From Octadecabacter antarcticus 307 (GTDB taxonomy: Bacteria > Pseudomonadota > Alphaproteobacteria > Rhodobacterales > Rhodobacteraceae), in contig NC_020911.1 in assembly GCF_000155675.2 (NCBI RefSeq), positions 3,896,501-3,960,500 of the forward strand: DNA of 64,000 bases. Reading direction: 5' to 3'. The notes below the pieces were generated by a model that worked only from the letters and a program-made list of their open reading frames with translations, was not told the origin of the DNA and did no database searches. A program made the position numbers and the translations under genes. This document shows, piece by piece, positions 1 to 8,340 of the stretch; the first letter of the stretch is position 1; each line of letters starts with the position of its first letter.

Positions 1-746
1 ACCAAGCCGCCAAGCGTGTCGATTTCTTCCTCGTCGATGTCATGGTGTTCGGTCAGGGCCATCCCGATCTCGGCCTCAAACTCATCCAACGGCGTCTTAG
101 ATTCCACCATATAAACGCCAGGCTTTTCTTCCACCCAAAGCGCATCTTCGTCGGTATCGTGCTCGTCCTCAATTTCGCCAACGACCTGTTCGATCAGGTC
201 TTCAATCGTCACAAGCCCGTCAGTGCCACCATATTCATCGATGACCAGCGCCATGTGAATCCGTTCCGCTTGCATCTTTTGCAGCAACACACCCAGCGGC
301 ATCGACGGCGGCACGAACAGCAATTCGCGTGACAGATCGCGTAGATTAAATGTCTTTGATTTGCCGTTGAACCCGTACATCAACGCAAAATCTTTTAGGT
401 TCACAAACCCGATCGGCGTGTCCAACGTGCCATCAAAAACTGGCAGTCGCGTCATGCCATTGTCGCGAAACACCTGAACCAGATCATTGCGGCTGATCGT
501 CACCGGGACAGCCACGATATCGGACTTCGGGATCATCACATCCTCAACCCGCATGCGGCGCAGGTTAATCATGCCGCGCGCTTCACGCGGGGTATATCCG
601 ACCACGGGGGTCACATCTACAGGGGTGTCAGAGGGCGTAAGCGCCGCGACGATACGGCCGAAAAAGCCGCGCTTACTCATTGGGGTTTCGGTGTCAGGCT
701 GCGCGCTTTGCGCCGCACTGGAAGATCCATCAGTCGTGTCGCCCAT
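1..746 (-). CDS. corC: CorC/HlyC-type CBS-domain protein (C-terminus outside window)
   Basis: Reading leftwards from the ATG at 744-746, about 249 residues are present before the window edge. The order is a short acidic N-terminus, a region with the RRMRVEDVMIPKSDI motif that opens the first CBS domain, the second CBS domain with VIDEYGGTDGLVTIEDLIEQVVGEIEDEHD, and the start of the CorC_HlyC (FAD-like) domain. Family members are linked to divalent cation export or envelope integrity, and the exact role is unsettled. A GGAG-like ribosome site lies just upstream. It follows ybeY and phoH on the same strand, the usual alphaproteobacterial order, and is probably in their operon. An internal in-frame ATG (MSKRGFFG) is an alternative start. 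Confidence 0.93.
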   Translation of the reverse strand, partial: MGDTTDGSSSAAQSAQPDTETPMSKRGFFGRIVAALTPSDTPVDVTPVVGYTPREARGMINLRRMRVEDVMIPKSDIVAVPVTISRNDLVQVFRDNGMTRLPVFDGTLDTPIGFVNLKDFALMYGFNGKSKTFNLRDLSRELLFVPPSMPLGVLLQKMQAERIHMALVIDEYGGTDGLVTIEDLIEQVVGEIEDEHDTDEDALWVEEKPGVYMVESKTPLDEFEAEIGMALTEHHDIDEEEIDTLGGL

Positions 747-796
747 CGTCTCCGTATCCAAAGAGGGCCGCAGGTTGCGCGCCCAAGAAGCTGTTG

Positions 797-1282
797 TTAC
801 AAATATGGGTCACGGATGTCCAGTTTACCAAGGATTTCTGTCTCCAACCCTTCCATTAATGCACCATCAAGATCACGAACGTGGTCAAACCCCAACAAAT
901 GAAGGGTTCCGTGCACAATAAGATGCGTCACATGGTCCACCAACGGCGTGCCGGACTGGGCGGCTTCCCGCGCGATTGTGTCATAAGAAATCGCGATATC
1001 ACCCAATTGTGTATCTTGCGGCACCTGCGGCTGCACCGGCATGTCCCCGTCAACATCTGCGCCGCGTTCGCTGGACGGCCATGACAACACATTGGTCGCC
1101 GCGCCTTTTTGCCGAAAATCAGCGTTCAGCGCGCTGATGCGGGTGTCGCCACACGCCAGCATGCTGATCTCAAACGCCGACGCCTCCAATCCGACGCCCG
1201 ACAGTGCCGCGAACGCTGCGCGATCAGCCAAGGTTGCAAGCCCGAGCCAGCGATCATCCTCAATCACACACTCCACAATCAC
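797..1282 (-). CDS. ybeY: Endoribonuclease YbeY (16S rRNA maturation)
   Basis: This is a 161-residue cytoplasmic metalloprotein, typical of the family. The zinc-binding signature HGTLHLLGFDH lies near residues 124-134. YbeY acts in 16S rRNA 3'-end processing and ribosome quality control. The start is GTG at 1282, giving a 4-base GTGA overlap with the stop of phoH, so the two genes are translationally coupled. Identity is firm from the motif, size and neighbours. Confidence 0.95.
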   Translation of the reverse strand: MIVECVIEDDRWLGLATLADRAAFAALSGVGLEASAFEISMLACGDTRISALNADFRQKGAATNVLSWPSSERGADVDGDMPVQPQVPQDTQLGDIAISYDTIAREAAQSGTPLVDHVTHLIVHGTLHLLGFDHVRDLDGALMEGLETEILGKLDIRDPYL

Positions 1283-2295
1283 GTCGCAGGTTCATCCGCT
1301 TCATAGGCTTCGATAATCGCTGCCACGAGCGGATGACGCACCACGTCCTTGGACGTGAAGTAATTGAAATCAATCTTCGGGATATGCGACAACAACCGTT
1401 CAGCATCGCGAAGGCCAGACGTGACGCCGCGCGGCAAATCTATCTGCGTGCGATCGCCAGTGATGACCATGCGCGACCCCTCGCCCAGACGGGTCAGGAA
1501 CATTTTCATTTGCATCGTCGTCGCGTTCTGCGCCTCGTCCAGCACCACAAACGCGTGGCTTAATGTGCGACCCCGCATAAAGGCCAGCGGCGCAATTTCG
1601 ATCTTCTTTTCCTCGATCAGCTTTTCGATCTGCTTTTTCGGCAGAAAATCATCCAGCGCATCATACAGCGGCTGCATATACGGATCGACTTTGTCTTTCA
1701 TATCACCGGGCAAATACCCAAGCTTTTCGCCCGCCTCAACCGCTGGACGCGACAGGATAATCTTGTCCACATGCCCGCCAATGAACAGGTTCACTCCGAC
1801 GGCGACTGCCAGATAGGTCTTGCCCGTACCGGCTGGGCCAATCCCGAACGCCAGTTCGTTTTTGAACAACGATTGCACATATACCTTTTGCGCAGCGGTG
1901 CGCGGCTCAACCATCTTCTTGCGGGTTTTGATCTCAATACGATCGCCAACACCAAGATCCATCTGATCCCCGACAGGCGTGCCCGTCCCCTTTTCGGAGG
2001 CGCCCATGCGGACCTCTCGGTCGATATCACCGGGCTCGACCGCGCGGCCCGCTTCAAGGCGTTCATACAACGCCGTCAAAACCTCACCCGCCTCTTTGGT
2101 CGCTTCGAGGTCACCGTGAATGGACAGATGATTTCCCCGCCGCACAATCTGCACGCCAAGCTTCAATTCTACGTCGGCAAGGTTGCGGTCATGCTCTCCG
2201 CACAGGTCGATCAAAAGAAAATTATCCGAAAAATCGAGCACCACAGGTGCTGCGTCCAGTTCGTATGCGGTCGGGGGTGTTGTCGTGGTGGCCAA
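1279..2295 (-). CDS. phoH: PhoH-like P-loop ATPase
   Basis: This 338-residue protein has an N-terminal KH-like part followed by the PhoH ATPase domain. The Walker A motif is GIGPAGTGKTYLAVA and the Walker B region is FVVLDEAQNAT. The family is an RNA-associated ATPase that co-occurs with ybeY. It heads the phoH-ybeY-corC operon here. The usual upstream partner miaB lies 1.3 kb away, separated by two envelope genes and a terminator, so phoH probably has its own promoter in 2296-2383. Confidence 0.95.
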   Translation of the reverse strand: MATTTTPPTAYELDAAPVVLDFSDNFLLIDLCGEHDRNLADVELKLGVQIVRRGNHLSIHGDLEATKEAGEVLTALYERLEAGRAVEPGDIDREVRMGASEKGTGTPVGDQMDLGVGDRIEIKTRKKMVEPRTAAQKVYVQSLFKNELAFGIGPAGTGKTYLAVAVGVNLFIGGHVDKIILSRPAVEAGEKLGYLPGDMKDKVDPYMQPLYDALDDFLPKKQIEKLIEEKKIEIAPLAFMRGRTLSHAFVVLDEAQNATTMQMKMFLTRLGEGSRMVITGDRTQIDLPRGVTSGLRDAERLLSHIPKIDFNYFTSKDVVRHPLVAAIIEAYEADEPAT

Positions 2296-2383
2296 ATAAA
2301 TCTCCGGTGTTTTGGTTTGCTCAATCGTGGCGCGTCAGCGGGTTACGCGCAAGGTTTCAATGAAGGTAGTGGGGTGCGGACAA

Positions 2384-2420
2384 AGAAAAAGGGGCCGCAG
2401 ACAATGCTGCGACCCCTTTC
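2384..2420 (-). terminator. Rho-independent terminator after the lipoprotein gene
   Basis: On the minus strand a GC-rich hairpin (GGGG-CGCAG arms, about 27 bases in all, at 2391-2417) is followed by a run of five T residues at 2386-2390. It sits between the lipoprotein gene at 2438 and phoH and should stop the upstream transcript. Confidence 0.75.
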
Positions 2421-2437
2421 AATTTAATAGTCCAAAA

Positions 2438-2746
2438 TCAAAGGATATCTGGAACGGCCGAACCGGCTTGGAATGGGCCAACAACCGTGGAAGGTGGCGC
2501 GACGCCCGAACATACCGGCCGGCCATCTGGTGTCAAACGTTCCGAAAGGTAGCCTTCAAGACCATCATCAATCATCCAGTGGTCACACCCGTTCGGGTCG
2601 ACCCAGATGCCGGCAACGAGTTGTGTCAGGCTCTTGGAATCAAAACCAGAGTCGACCCAACGTTCGGACCCGGTGCGCTGACCGCCGGTACAGCCTGATA
2701 TTGTCAGGCCCATGACCGTCAGAGCAGTAATTTTAAGTATTTTCAT
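2438..2746 (-). CDS. Small lipoprotein with a WVDPxGCxHW module
   Basis: This 102-residue protein has a short hydrophobic signal ending in a lipobox, LTISGC, so Cys19 is the predicted lipidated residue. The mature part holds the motif IWVDPNGCDHWMIDDGLEGY followed by DGRPVC. The OmpA-like protein encoded immediately upstream on the same strand (12 bases apart) has almost the same module. The two are probably cotranscribed and descend in part from one another. It is likely anchored in the outer membrane facing the periplasm. The function is unknown. Confidence 0.8.
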   Translation of the reverse strand: MKILKITALTVMGLTISGCTGGQRTGSERWVDSGFDSKSLTQLVAGIWVDPNGCDHWMIDDGLEGYLSERLTPDGRPVCSGVAPPSTVVGPFQAGSAVPDIL

Positions 2747-2758
2747 CTTTTTTGCTCC

Positions 2759-3319
2759 TTAACGAATGCAATAAACTTCAACGCGACGGTTTTGCGCACG
2801 GCCATCTTGGGTGGCGTTGGTTGCGGCCGGACGACGTTCACCAAAACCACGGATATCAACGACCCGTGTGCCTGCATCCTGTGCAACCCCTGCGACCATG
2901 CTGGCGCGGCGGTTGGACAGGTCAATATTGTATTCGTCAGACGCGTTGCTGTCCGTGTGCCCATAAATCAGGAACCCGAATGCATCCGCTTGCTGGAAAA
3001 ATGCCATCAAACGCTGTTTATCAGAATTCGCAATCCGATCCTCATCGTTCGCGAACAACGTGTCCGTCGGGATCACACCACAAATCTGGCTGCGCATACA
3101 TATCGGCGATCCATCACGATTACGGCGCGGCGACATGTAGCCCTCGGCACCATCATCCATCACCCAGTGGGTACACCCATCAGGGTCAACCCAAATGGTC
3201 GGCTCATAGCTTTGGCCGGTGATTGTCTGTTGTGCAGATGCAGGTGTCGCCATCATCAGCGCGCCTGCGAACGCGGCGGCAAGCCCCGTCAGCACTGTTT
3301 TGTCCATTTTATTTTTCAT
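2759..3319 (-). CDS. OmpA-family outer-membrane/peptidoglycan-associated protein
   Basis: This protein has 186 residues from the ATG at 3319. A Sec signal peptide ends at ATPASAQ. The WVDPDGCTHWVMDDGAEGY module comes next, followed by a C-terminal OmpA domain with the peptidoglycan-binding pattern YGHTDSNASDEYNIDLSNRRA and FGERRP...NRRVE. The OmpA domain binds diaminopimelate in the cell wall, so the protein should tether envelope to peptidoglycan. The reading frame extends 25 codons further upstream, but that part lacks signal character, and the chosen start restores a standard signal peptide. Confidence 0.88.
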   Translation of the reverse strand: MKNKMDKTVLTGLAAAFAGALMMATPASAQQTITGQSYEPTIWVDPDGCTHWVMDDGAEGYMSPRRNRDGSPICMRSQICGVIPTDTLFANDEDRIANSDKQRLMAFFQQADAFGFLIYGHTDSNASDEYNIDLSNRRASMVAGVAQDAGTRVVDIRGFGERRPAATNATQDGRAQNRRVEVYCIR

Positions 3320-3565
3320 CGTCACCACAGCCTCTTCCTCTGTCTGTCCCAAACAATTGACACTCTGGGTGCCCCCCACAAGAACTTTAATCACTTTATG
3401 TAACCATGATTAGCGAACTTTAGACATATTGGAAGCCAAAAACACCATATATTGTGCCCAATTCGGCAACAAAGCTGGGGAATTAGTGGTGATTGTCAAG
3501 TAGACAAGTCATAATAGCCAAAATCGTCAACCGCTTAGAAGGTTAAGTTCACCCAAAATTTGTTA

Positions 3566-4891
3566 TCAGCAGATTTCGCCGCCAAGCGAGTTTCTCTCGG
3601 ATTTCACGATCCGAACGTCACGCAAATCGCCAACTTCCACGTCCGTCGTGTCGGCAAAGACGGCGTGCAGGTATTCGGATTTACCAATCATCTGCCCTGA
3701 CTCTCGGCCCTTCTTTTCGAACAGCACCTTCACCGTGCGCCCAATCATCGACGTCTGAATCTCGCGTTGCTGATCCCCAAGCAGCGCTTGAAGACGATGC
3801 AAACGGTCCAGCTTCACGTCCTCGTCGACCTGTGCACGTTCCGCTGCGGGCGTTCCGGGGCGGGTGGAATATTTGAACGAATAGGCCTGCCCGTAGCCAA
3901 CGGTGCGCACCAAATCCATAGTGTCCTCGAAATCAGCCTCGGTTTCACCCGGGAAACCAACGATGAAATCGCCCGACAACAACAAATCAGGGCGCGCTGC
4001 GCGAATCCGTTCGATCAGCACAAAATACTGATCGCGCGTATGCTTGCGGTTCATCGCCTTAAGCACTTTGTCGGACCCTGATTGCACTGGCAAATGCAGG
4101 TACGGCATCAGCTTGTCACAGGTGCCGTGCGCTTCGATCAATGCGTCATCCATGTCGTTGGGGTGGCTTGTGGTGAACCGGATGCGTTCCAGCCCGTCGA
4201 CCTTATCAAGGTCCCAGATCAAACCTGCCAATCCACCTGCGTGTCCATGATAGGCGTTGACGTTTTGACCCAGCAACGTGATTTCACGCACGCCAGTCTC
4301 AACCAGTTCTTGCGCCTCGCGGATGATGCGATCCGCAGGGCGGCTGACCTCGGATCCACGGGTATAGGGCACCACGCAGAACGCACAGAATTTGTCGCAG
4401 CCTTCTTGCACCGTCAAAAACGCGCATGGGCCGCGCTTTGCTTTGGAACGTGATTTCAGCGTTTCGAACTTGTCATCCTCGGGAAAATCGGTGTCCAACG
4501 CCTTTTCCCCGCGCGCCACGGCCTGTTCCATGCTCGGCAACCGGTGATAGCTTTGCGGGCCGACGACCAGATCAACCATTGGCTGACGGCGCATAATTTC
4601 AGCCCCCTCAGCCTGCGCGACGCATCCCGTAACACCGATCTTCAAATCTGGTTTGTTGGCCTTCAGCGGCTTTAACCGCCCCAGTTCCGAATAAACTTTT
4701 TCTGCGGCTTTTTCGCGAATATGACAGGTGTTCAACAGGATCATATCTGCGTCCGCTGCCACGTCCGTGGTCACATAACCCTGTGTGCCAAGACTTTCGG
4801 CCATACGTTCACTATCATAGACGTTCATTTGGCAGCCGTAGGTTTTGATAAACAGCTTTTTTGGCGATGGGCCAGAGTCGGAGTTGGACAT
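3566..4891 (-). CDS. miaB: tRNA-2-methylthio-N6-dimethylallyladenosine synthase
   Basis: This is a 441-residue radical-SAM methylthiotransferase that modifies A37 of tRNAs reading UNN codons. An N-terminal UPF0004 domain ([14 protein letters not shown]) supplies one iron-sulfur cluster through three cysteines. It is followed by the radical SAM motif CDKFCAFC near residue 165 and a C-terminal TRAM domain. Size and motifs match MiaB. The gene belongs to the miaB-phoH-ybeY neighbourhood, but here the lipoprotein/OmpA pair lies between. Confidence 0.97.
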   Translation of the reverse strand: MSNSDSGPSPKKLFIKTYGCQMNVYDSERMAESLGTQGYVTTDVAADADMILLNTCHIREKAAEKVYSELGRLKPLKANKPDLKIGVTGCVAQAEGAEIMRRQPMVDLVVGPQSYHRLPSMEQAVARGEKALDTDFPEDDKFETLKSRSKAKRGPCAFLTVQEGCDKFCAFCVVPYTRGSEVSRPADRIIREAQELVETGVREITLLGQNVNAYHGHAGGLAGLIWDLDKVDGLERIRFTTSHPNDMDDALIEAHGTCDKLMPYLHLPVQSGSDKVLKAMNRKHTRDQYFVLIERIRAARPDLLLSGDFIVGFPGETEADFEDTMDLVRTVGYGQAYSFKYSTRPGTPAAERAQVDEDVKLDRLHRLQALLGDQQREIQTSMIGRTVKVLFEKKGRESGQMIGKSEYLHAVFADTTDVEVGDLRDVRIVKSERNSLGGEIC

Positions 4892-4997
4892 GAGGGCAGC
4901 TTTCCAATGAATCAGCTTTGCATTTAACCCAGCCCAACCGCGCTTGCAATGAAGCGTAATTTACCGCACATTTATGCCAATCAGGCAGAGCATCCAA

Positions 4998-5864
4998 ATG
5001 ACCTCGTATCCCAACCTTTCCGCCTTTCTTAAAGACGGCGCACACTTGCTTAAAATGGGGCCAGTCGCGCTTATCTTTGCCGAAGACGACGTCGAACTTG
5101 ATGCCACGATCCGCCACCACCTTGGCGTGGGCTTTTTGCACACTATCGTCTTTGCAATGCCTGACTTTACGATTGCCGATGACGTGGCCGACAAGATCAT
5201 CCGCGTCAGCTACAATATACTGACCGCCACAGCACTTGAGATCGCAGTTAATTCGGTGATGAAAGCCACAGGCGACATCTGGATTTACTACTGCTTTAAC
5301 GCCGAATTCCTGTTTTATCCGTTTAATGAACACCGCTCCGTTGGGGAAATGATCGCGTTCAACATCCAAGAACGCCGCGCAACCATCCTGACCTATGTGG
5401 TCGATATATATACTGGTGATCTATGGCAGCATACCAACGCAGTCTGCATCGAAGACGCGCATCTGGACAAAACCGGATATTATGCGCTGGCCCGCAAAGA
5501 TCGCTGGAACAACGATCTGGACCGACAGTTGAATTTCTTTGGCGGTCTGCGCTGGCGGTTCGAAGAACACATCCCCGCCCCGCGCCGCCGCATCGACCGT
5601 GTGTCAATTTTTCGCAACAAACCGGGGCTGGTGTTCCAGCCCGATCACACATTCAACGATCCTGAATACAACACCTACGCCTGCCCTTGGCATAACAATC
5701 TCACGGCGGCGGTCTGCTCATTTCGCACCGCAAAGGCGCTCAAACGCAATCCGGGATCGACGTTTGCAATCGACACCTTCAAATGGCACAACTCCGCGCC
5801 GTTCGAATGGCACAGCCAGCAATTGCTGGACTTGGGCCTGATGGAACCGGGTCAGTGGTTCTAA
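4998..5864 (+). CDS. Conserved glycosyltransferase-2-like protein of roseobacters
   Basis: This 288-residue soluble protein has an N-terminal alpha/beta region (LKMGPVALIFAEDDVELDATIRHHLGVG) that resembles the nucleotide-sugar side of GT2 folds. Its C-terminus is strongly patterned (YACPWHNNLTAAVCSF, KWHNSAPFEWHSQQLL). I recognise it as a conserved roseobacter family usually labelled glycosyltransferase. No DxD motif with clear context is visible, so activity is not assured. I chose the ATG at 4998 over the in-frame one at 4974 because a GAG-type ribosome site precedes it. Confidence 0.6.
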   Translation: MTSYPNLSAFLKDGAHLLKMGPVALIFAEDDVELDATIRHHLGVGFLHTIVFAMPDFTIADDVADKIIRVSYNILTATALEIAVNSVMKATGDIWIYYCFNAEFLFYPFNEHRSVGEMIAFNIQERRATILTYVVDIYTGDLWQHTNAVCIEDAHLDKTGYYALARKDRWNNDLDRQLNFFGGLRWRFEEHIPAPRRRIDRVSIFRNKPGLVFQPDHTFNDPEYNTYACPWHNNLTAAVCSFRTAKALKRNPGSTFAIDTFKWHNSAPFEWHSQQLLDLGLMEPGQWF

Positions 5865-5868
5865 TAGC

Positions 5869-6351
5869 CTAAAACACCGCCACACCGATGTCGCCTGATT
5901 GCACTGTGTCCACATGGGCCGAACTGTACGGCCAATCGCAGTCGTTCCTGACCAGCCCTGCACGCACTGGTGCCGCCTCGACAAAGCTACGTCGCGATGG
6001 GGCAGCGGCGGGCGATAGCGCAGTCACCTCGCTCTTGTCAGACCACACACTTCGGGAATCTCCAGACACATGACGATCAAACGTCTTCGTAATGAGCCCG
6101 ATTGCAGAGCGCACGCCATGATCGGCATCATAAAACGCACAAAGCAATTGCATCTCTGCTGGCAGCACCGCCGCCGCATTAATCACGAAACCCCATCGTT
6201 TCTGTGACACAGCCACACAATCACGCAACAGCCTGACATGGCGCACCAGCAAATCATCGCCGGCATCCGCCAAGCGCAGTGTAATCGCAATATGGCAGGG
6301 AAGAAGGGGGGATTTGTGGGCGAGGCTTAGCAGCGCGGAATGATATGTCAT
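5869..6351 (-). CDS. REP-associated tyrosine transposase-like protein lacking the HUH motif
   Basis: The 160 residues align by pattern with RAYT/Y1 transposases: the opening ITLRLADAGDDLLVRHVRLLRDCV, a VLP strand, DADHGVRSAIGLITKTFDR, and the tail PVRAGLVRNDCDWPYSS. RAYTs normally have PDHxH after the VLP strand, with the two histidines chelating the metal. Here the segment reads VLPAEMQLL, so both histidines are gone. Either it is a decaying gene or it kept a non-catalytic DNA-binding role. It converges with the GT2-like gene. No REP palindromes were seen next to it. Confidence 0.6.
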   Translation of the reverse strand: MTYHSALLSLAHKSPLLPCHIAITLRLADAGDDLLVRHVRLLRDCVAVSQKRWGFVINAAAVLPAEMQLLCAFYDADHGVRSAIGLITKTFDRHVSGDSRSVWSDKSEVTALSPAAAPSRRSFVEAAPVRAGLVRNDCDWPYSSAHVDTVQSGDIGVAVF

Positions 6352-6442
6352 GCCACGACATTGGCGCGAACGCAGTTAATATTCCGTGAAACTCAGACTA
6401 AAAAAGTATGCCTTAAAAAGTATTGCCCGAAACAACGCGCAC

Positions 6443-6889
6443 TTAGCTGCGTCGCAACCGGATCACCACATCCACTGATGCAATTTCAGCGCCCTCAGGC
6501 GCATCCGGCACCCGCCCGATCACCAATTGATCGGCTGGCGCATCGCTCAGACGCTGTTCGTCTTCCCAGTAGAAATGCGGATGATCTGTCATATTGGTGT
6601 CAAAATAGCTTTTGGACCCATCCACAGTAATCTCTCGCAAAAGCCCTGCATCACAAAATGCGCGCAACGTGTTATAAACTGTGGCCAGCGACACCTTTTC
6701 GCCGGTGTTGGCCGCCGCATCAAACAGGCTCTCTGCGGTGACATGGCGATCACGCCCGTCCCCGACCAGCAGACCCGCCAACGCCATGCGCTGCCGCGTC
6801 GGGCGCAATCCCGCACCTGACAGCCAGTCTGTGCTGCGATCCGTTTGGCCATTAACCGTTTGGACGATGTCTGCGTGCTCGGTCATCAT
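6443..6889 (-). CDS. irr: Irr-type iron response regulator (Fur family)
   Basis: The protein has 148 residues. The N-terminal winged helix (GLRPTRQRMALAGLL...ATVYNTLRAFCDAGLL) is typical of Fur proteins. The later HPHFYWEDEQRLSDAP replaces the standard Fur metal region and is characteristic of alphaproteobacterial Irr. Irr senses haem/iron status and represses or activates iron genes at ICE boxes. It is divergent from fabA. The shared upstream region (6890-7048) is AT-rich, but I did not identify a definite ICE box. Confidence 0.88.
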   Translation of the reverse strand: MMTEHADIVQTVNGQTDRSTDWLSGAGLRPTRQRMALAGLLVGDGRDRHVTAESLFDAAANTGEKVSLATVYNTLRAFCDAGLLREITVDGSKSYFDTNMTDHPHFYWEDEQRLSDAPADQLVIGRVPDAPEGAEIASVDVVIRLRRS

Positions 6890-7048
6890 TGGGTCCTGCG
6901 TTTACTTAGTTATCATATGGGGGAAACGTGCAAACTTTCAATGTTAAACGTATGTAGCACAGATTGGCCCCCGCCCTTGCCCTCGTTTGACGCGCGTGGC
7001 TAACTGCGCAACAAGCCAACATCATCAAGAACAGGGAATACAACCACC

Positions 7049-7558
7049 ATGTCGCAATACCCAACCAGCTTTGACCGTGATGACCTTCTAAAATGCGCGC
7101 GGGGGGAGCTTTTTGGCGAGGGCAATGCCCAGCTGCCCGAACCGCCGATGTTGATGATGGACCGCATCACCGAGATTTCTGGTGACGGCGGCGCGCACGG
7201 CAAAGGCCACGTGATTGCGGAATTCGACATCAAACCGGACCTGTGGTTTTTCGACTGCCACTTCCCCGGCAACCCGATCATGCCCGGTTGTCTGGGCCTT
7301 GATGGTCTGTGGCAACTCACCGGCTTCAACCTCGGCTGGCGCGGCTGGCAGGGGCGCGGCTATGCGCTTGGCGTCGGCGAAGTGAAACTGACTGGCATGG
7401 TGCGCCCAGATCGCAAAATGCTGACGTACAAGATTGATTTCACCAAAGCGATCCAGACCCGCCGCCTGACCATGGGCGTGGCCGATGGCATCGTCGAGGC
7501 CGACGGCGAGGTGATTTATATCGTCAAGGATATGAAGGTCGCGCTGAGCGAAAGTTGA
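7049..7558 (+). CDS. fabA: 3-hydroxydecanoyl-ACP dehydratase/isomerase
   Basis: This 169-residue cytoplasmic hot-dog enzyme introduces the cis double bond in unsaturated fatty-acid synthesis. The active-site histidine is in [14 protein letters not shown], and the aspartate that completes the dyad is in LGLDGLWQL. FabB, encoded downstream, elongates its product, and FabI further on is the enoyl reductase. The three genes form a fatty-acid operon interrupted by one unknown gene. Confidence 0.97.
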   Translation: MSQYPTSFDRDDLLKCARGELFGEGNAQLPEPPMLMMDRITEISGDGGAHGKGHVIAEFDIKPDLWFFDCHFPGNPIMPGCLGLDGLWQLTGFNLGWRGWQGRGYALGVGEVKLTGMVRPDRKMLTYKIDFTKAIQTRRLTMGVADGIVEADGEVIYIVKDMKVALSES

Positions 7559-8262
7559 TGGAAAGCTCCTCACACCTTTTTCCTAAGGTCGCCCTTTGGA
7601 TCGGCAGAGTTGGTGGCGCAATGATCGTGGCGCTAACTTTATTTGTGGTTTTTGCTGTAAAGCCATTGCCAGCCATCGAAATCAATTTGTCGAGTGCCGA
7701 TGAAAGTCAGTGTATATTTGGGCACCCACAGTATTCAGATGAGTATTCCCACCTCGCCAACGAAACGTCGCTGGACGAACTCGTGGCAATGGACGGGCAA
7801 GTTGTTTTCATCACACTTAAACTATCAACGGATATTTCTTCTGATGGACCGAACCTACCGACATCTGGTTTTGGGTGCGTGTTAGGTCTTCAAAACCTTG
7901 CAGAACCAATTGGTGGCGGAATGTGGGGTCTAATAGACACAAACCAGTTCTTCGAAGTGGTAACCCAAGTCGTTGTGACCTTGAAGGATTCTGACTACGA
8001 ATACGAGGCAACCGTTGATCTATTACTTCCTAGCGAGTCGGGCGACTTCCACCGGACGAGTGTCTGCGAAAAGTATTGTTATGCGCTTTCTGGACCAATG
8101 CGAATTCAAAGCGGGTTTTCAAGCGAAGGTATCGCAGGTTTTAAGTTATTGCCTGTGAACGTTTACCAAAACTCCTACCTCACGAAGCGTTATGAATGTC
8201 GACGAAAAGTTCACAATCAACTGCCCGCTTGGATCGCACCCATCGCTTGCGCCCTGTTCTAA
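7558..8262 (+). CDS. Unknown single-pass membrane protein between fabA and fabB
   Basis: About 234 residues. One strong transmembrane segment near residues 12-34 (GRVGGAMIVALTLFVVFAV) is followed by a periplasmic-looking domain rich in acidic and aromatic residues, with cysteines that could pair. The start ATG overlaps the fabA stop as TGATG, so it is translationally coupled. Base composition is clearly more AT-rich than fabA and fabB and its codons differ. I do not recognise the family. It looks like a late insertion into the fab operon. A TTG at 7555 is an alternative start. Confidence 0.6.
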   Translation: MESSSHLFPKVALWIGRVGGAMIVALTLFVVFAVKPLPAIEINLSSADESQCIFGHPQYSDEYSHLANETSLDELVAMDGQVVFITLKLSTDISSDGPNLPTSGFGCVLGLQNLAEPIGGGMWGLIDTNQFFEVVTQVVVTLKDSDYEYEATVDLLLPSESGDFHRTSVCEKYCYALSGPMRIQSGFSSEGIAGFKLLPVNVYQNSYLTKRYECRRKVHNQLPAWIAPIACALF

Positions 8263-8340
8263 GAACCCTGCCCCACCCCACACTTGCCCCATCGGCCCCT
8301 CTCCCATACACCTTAGCAAAAGTCATAAATGGGAGCAGCC

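Noticed and set aside
6443..7048. ICE-box operator between irr and fabA
   Set aside because: The region is AT-rich, but I could not point to a specific match to the Irr consensus.
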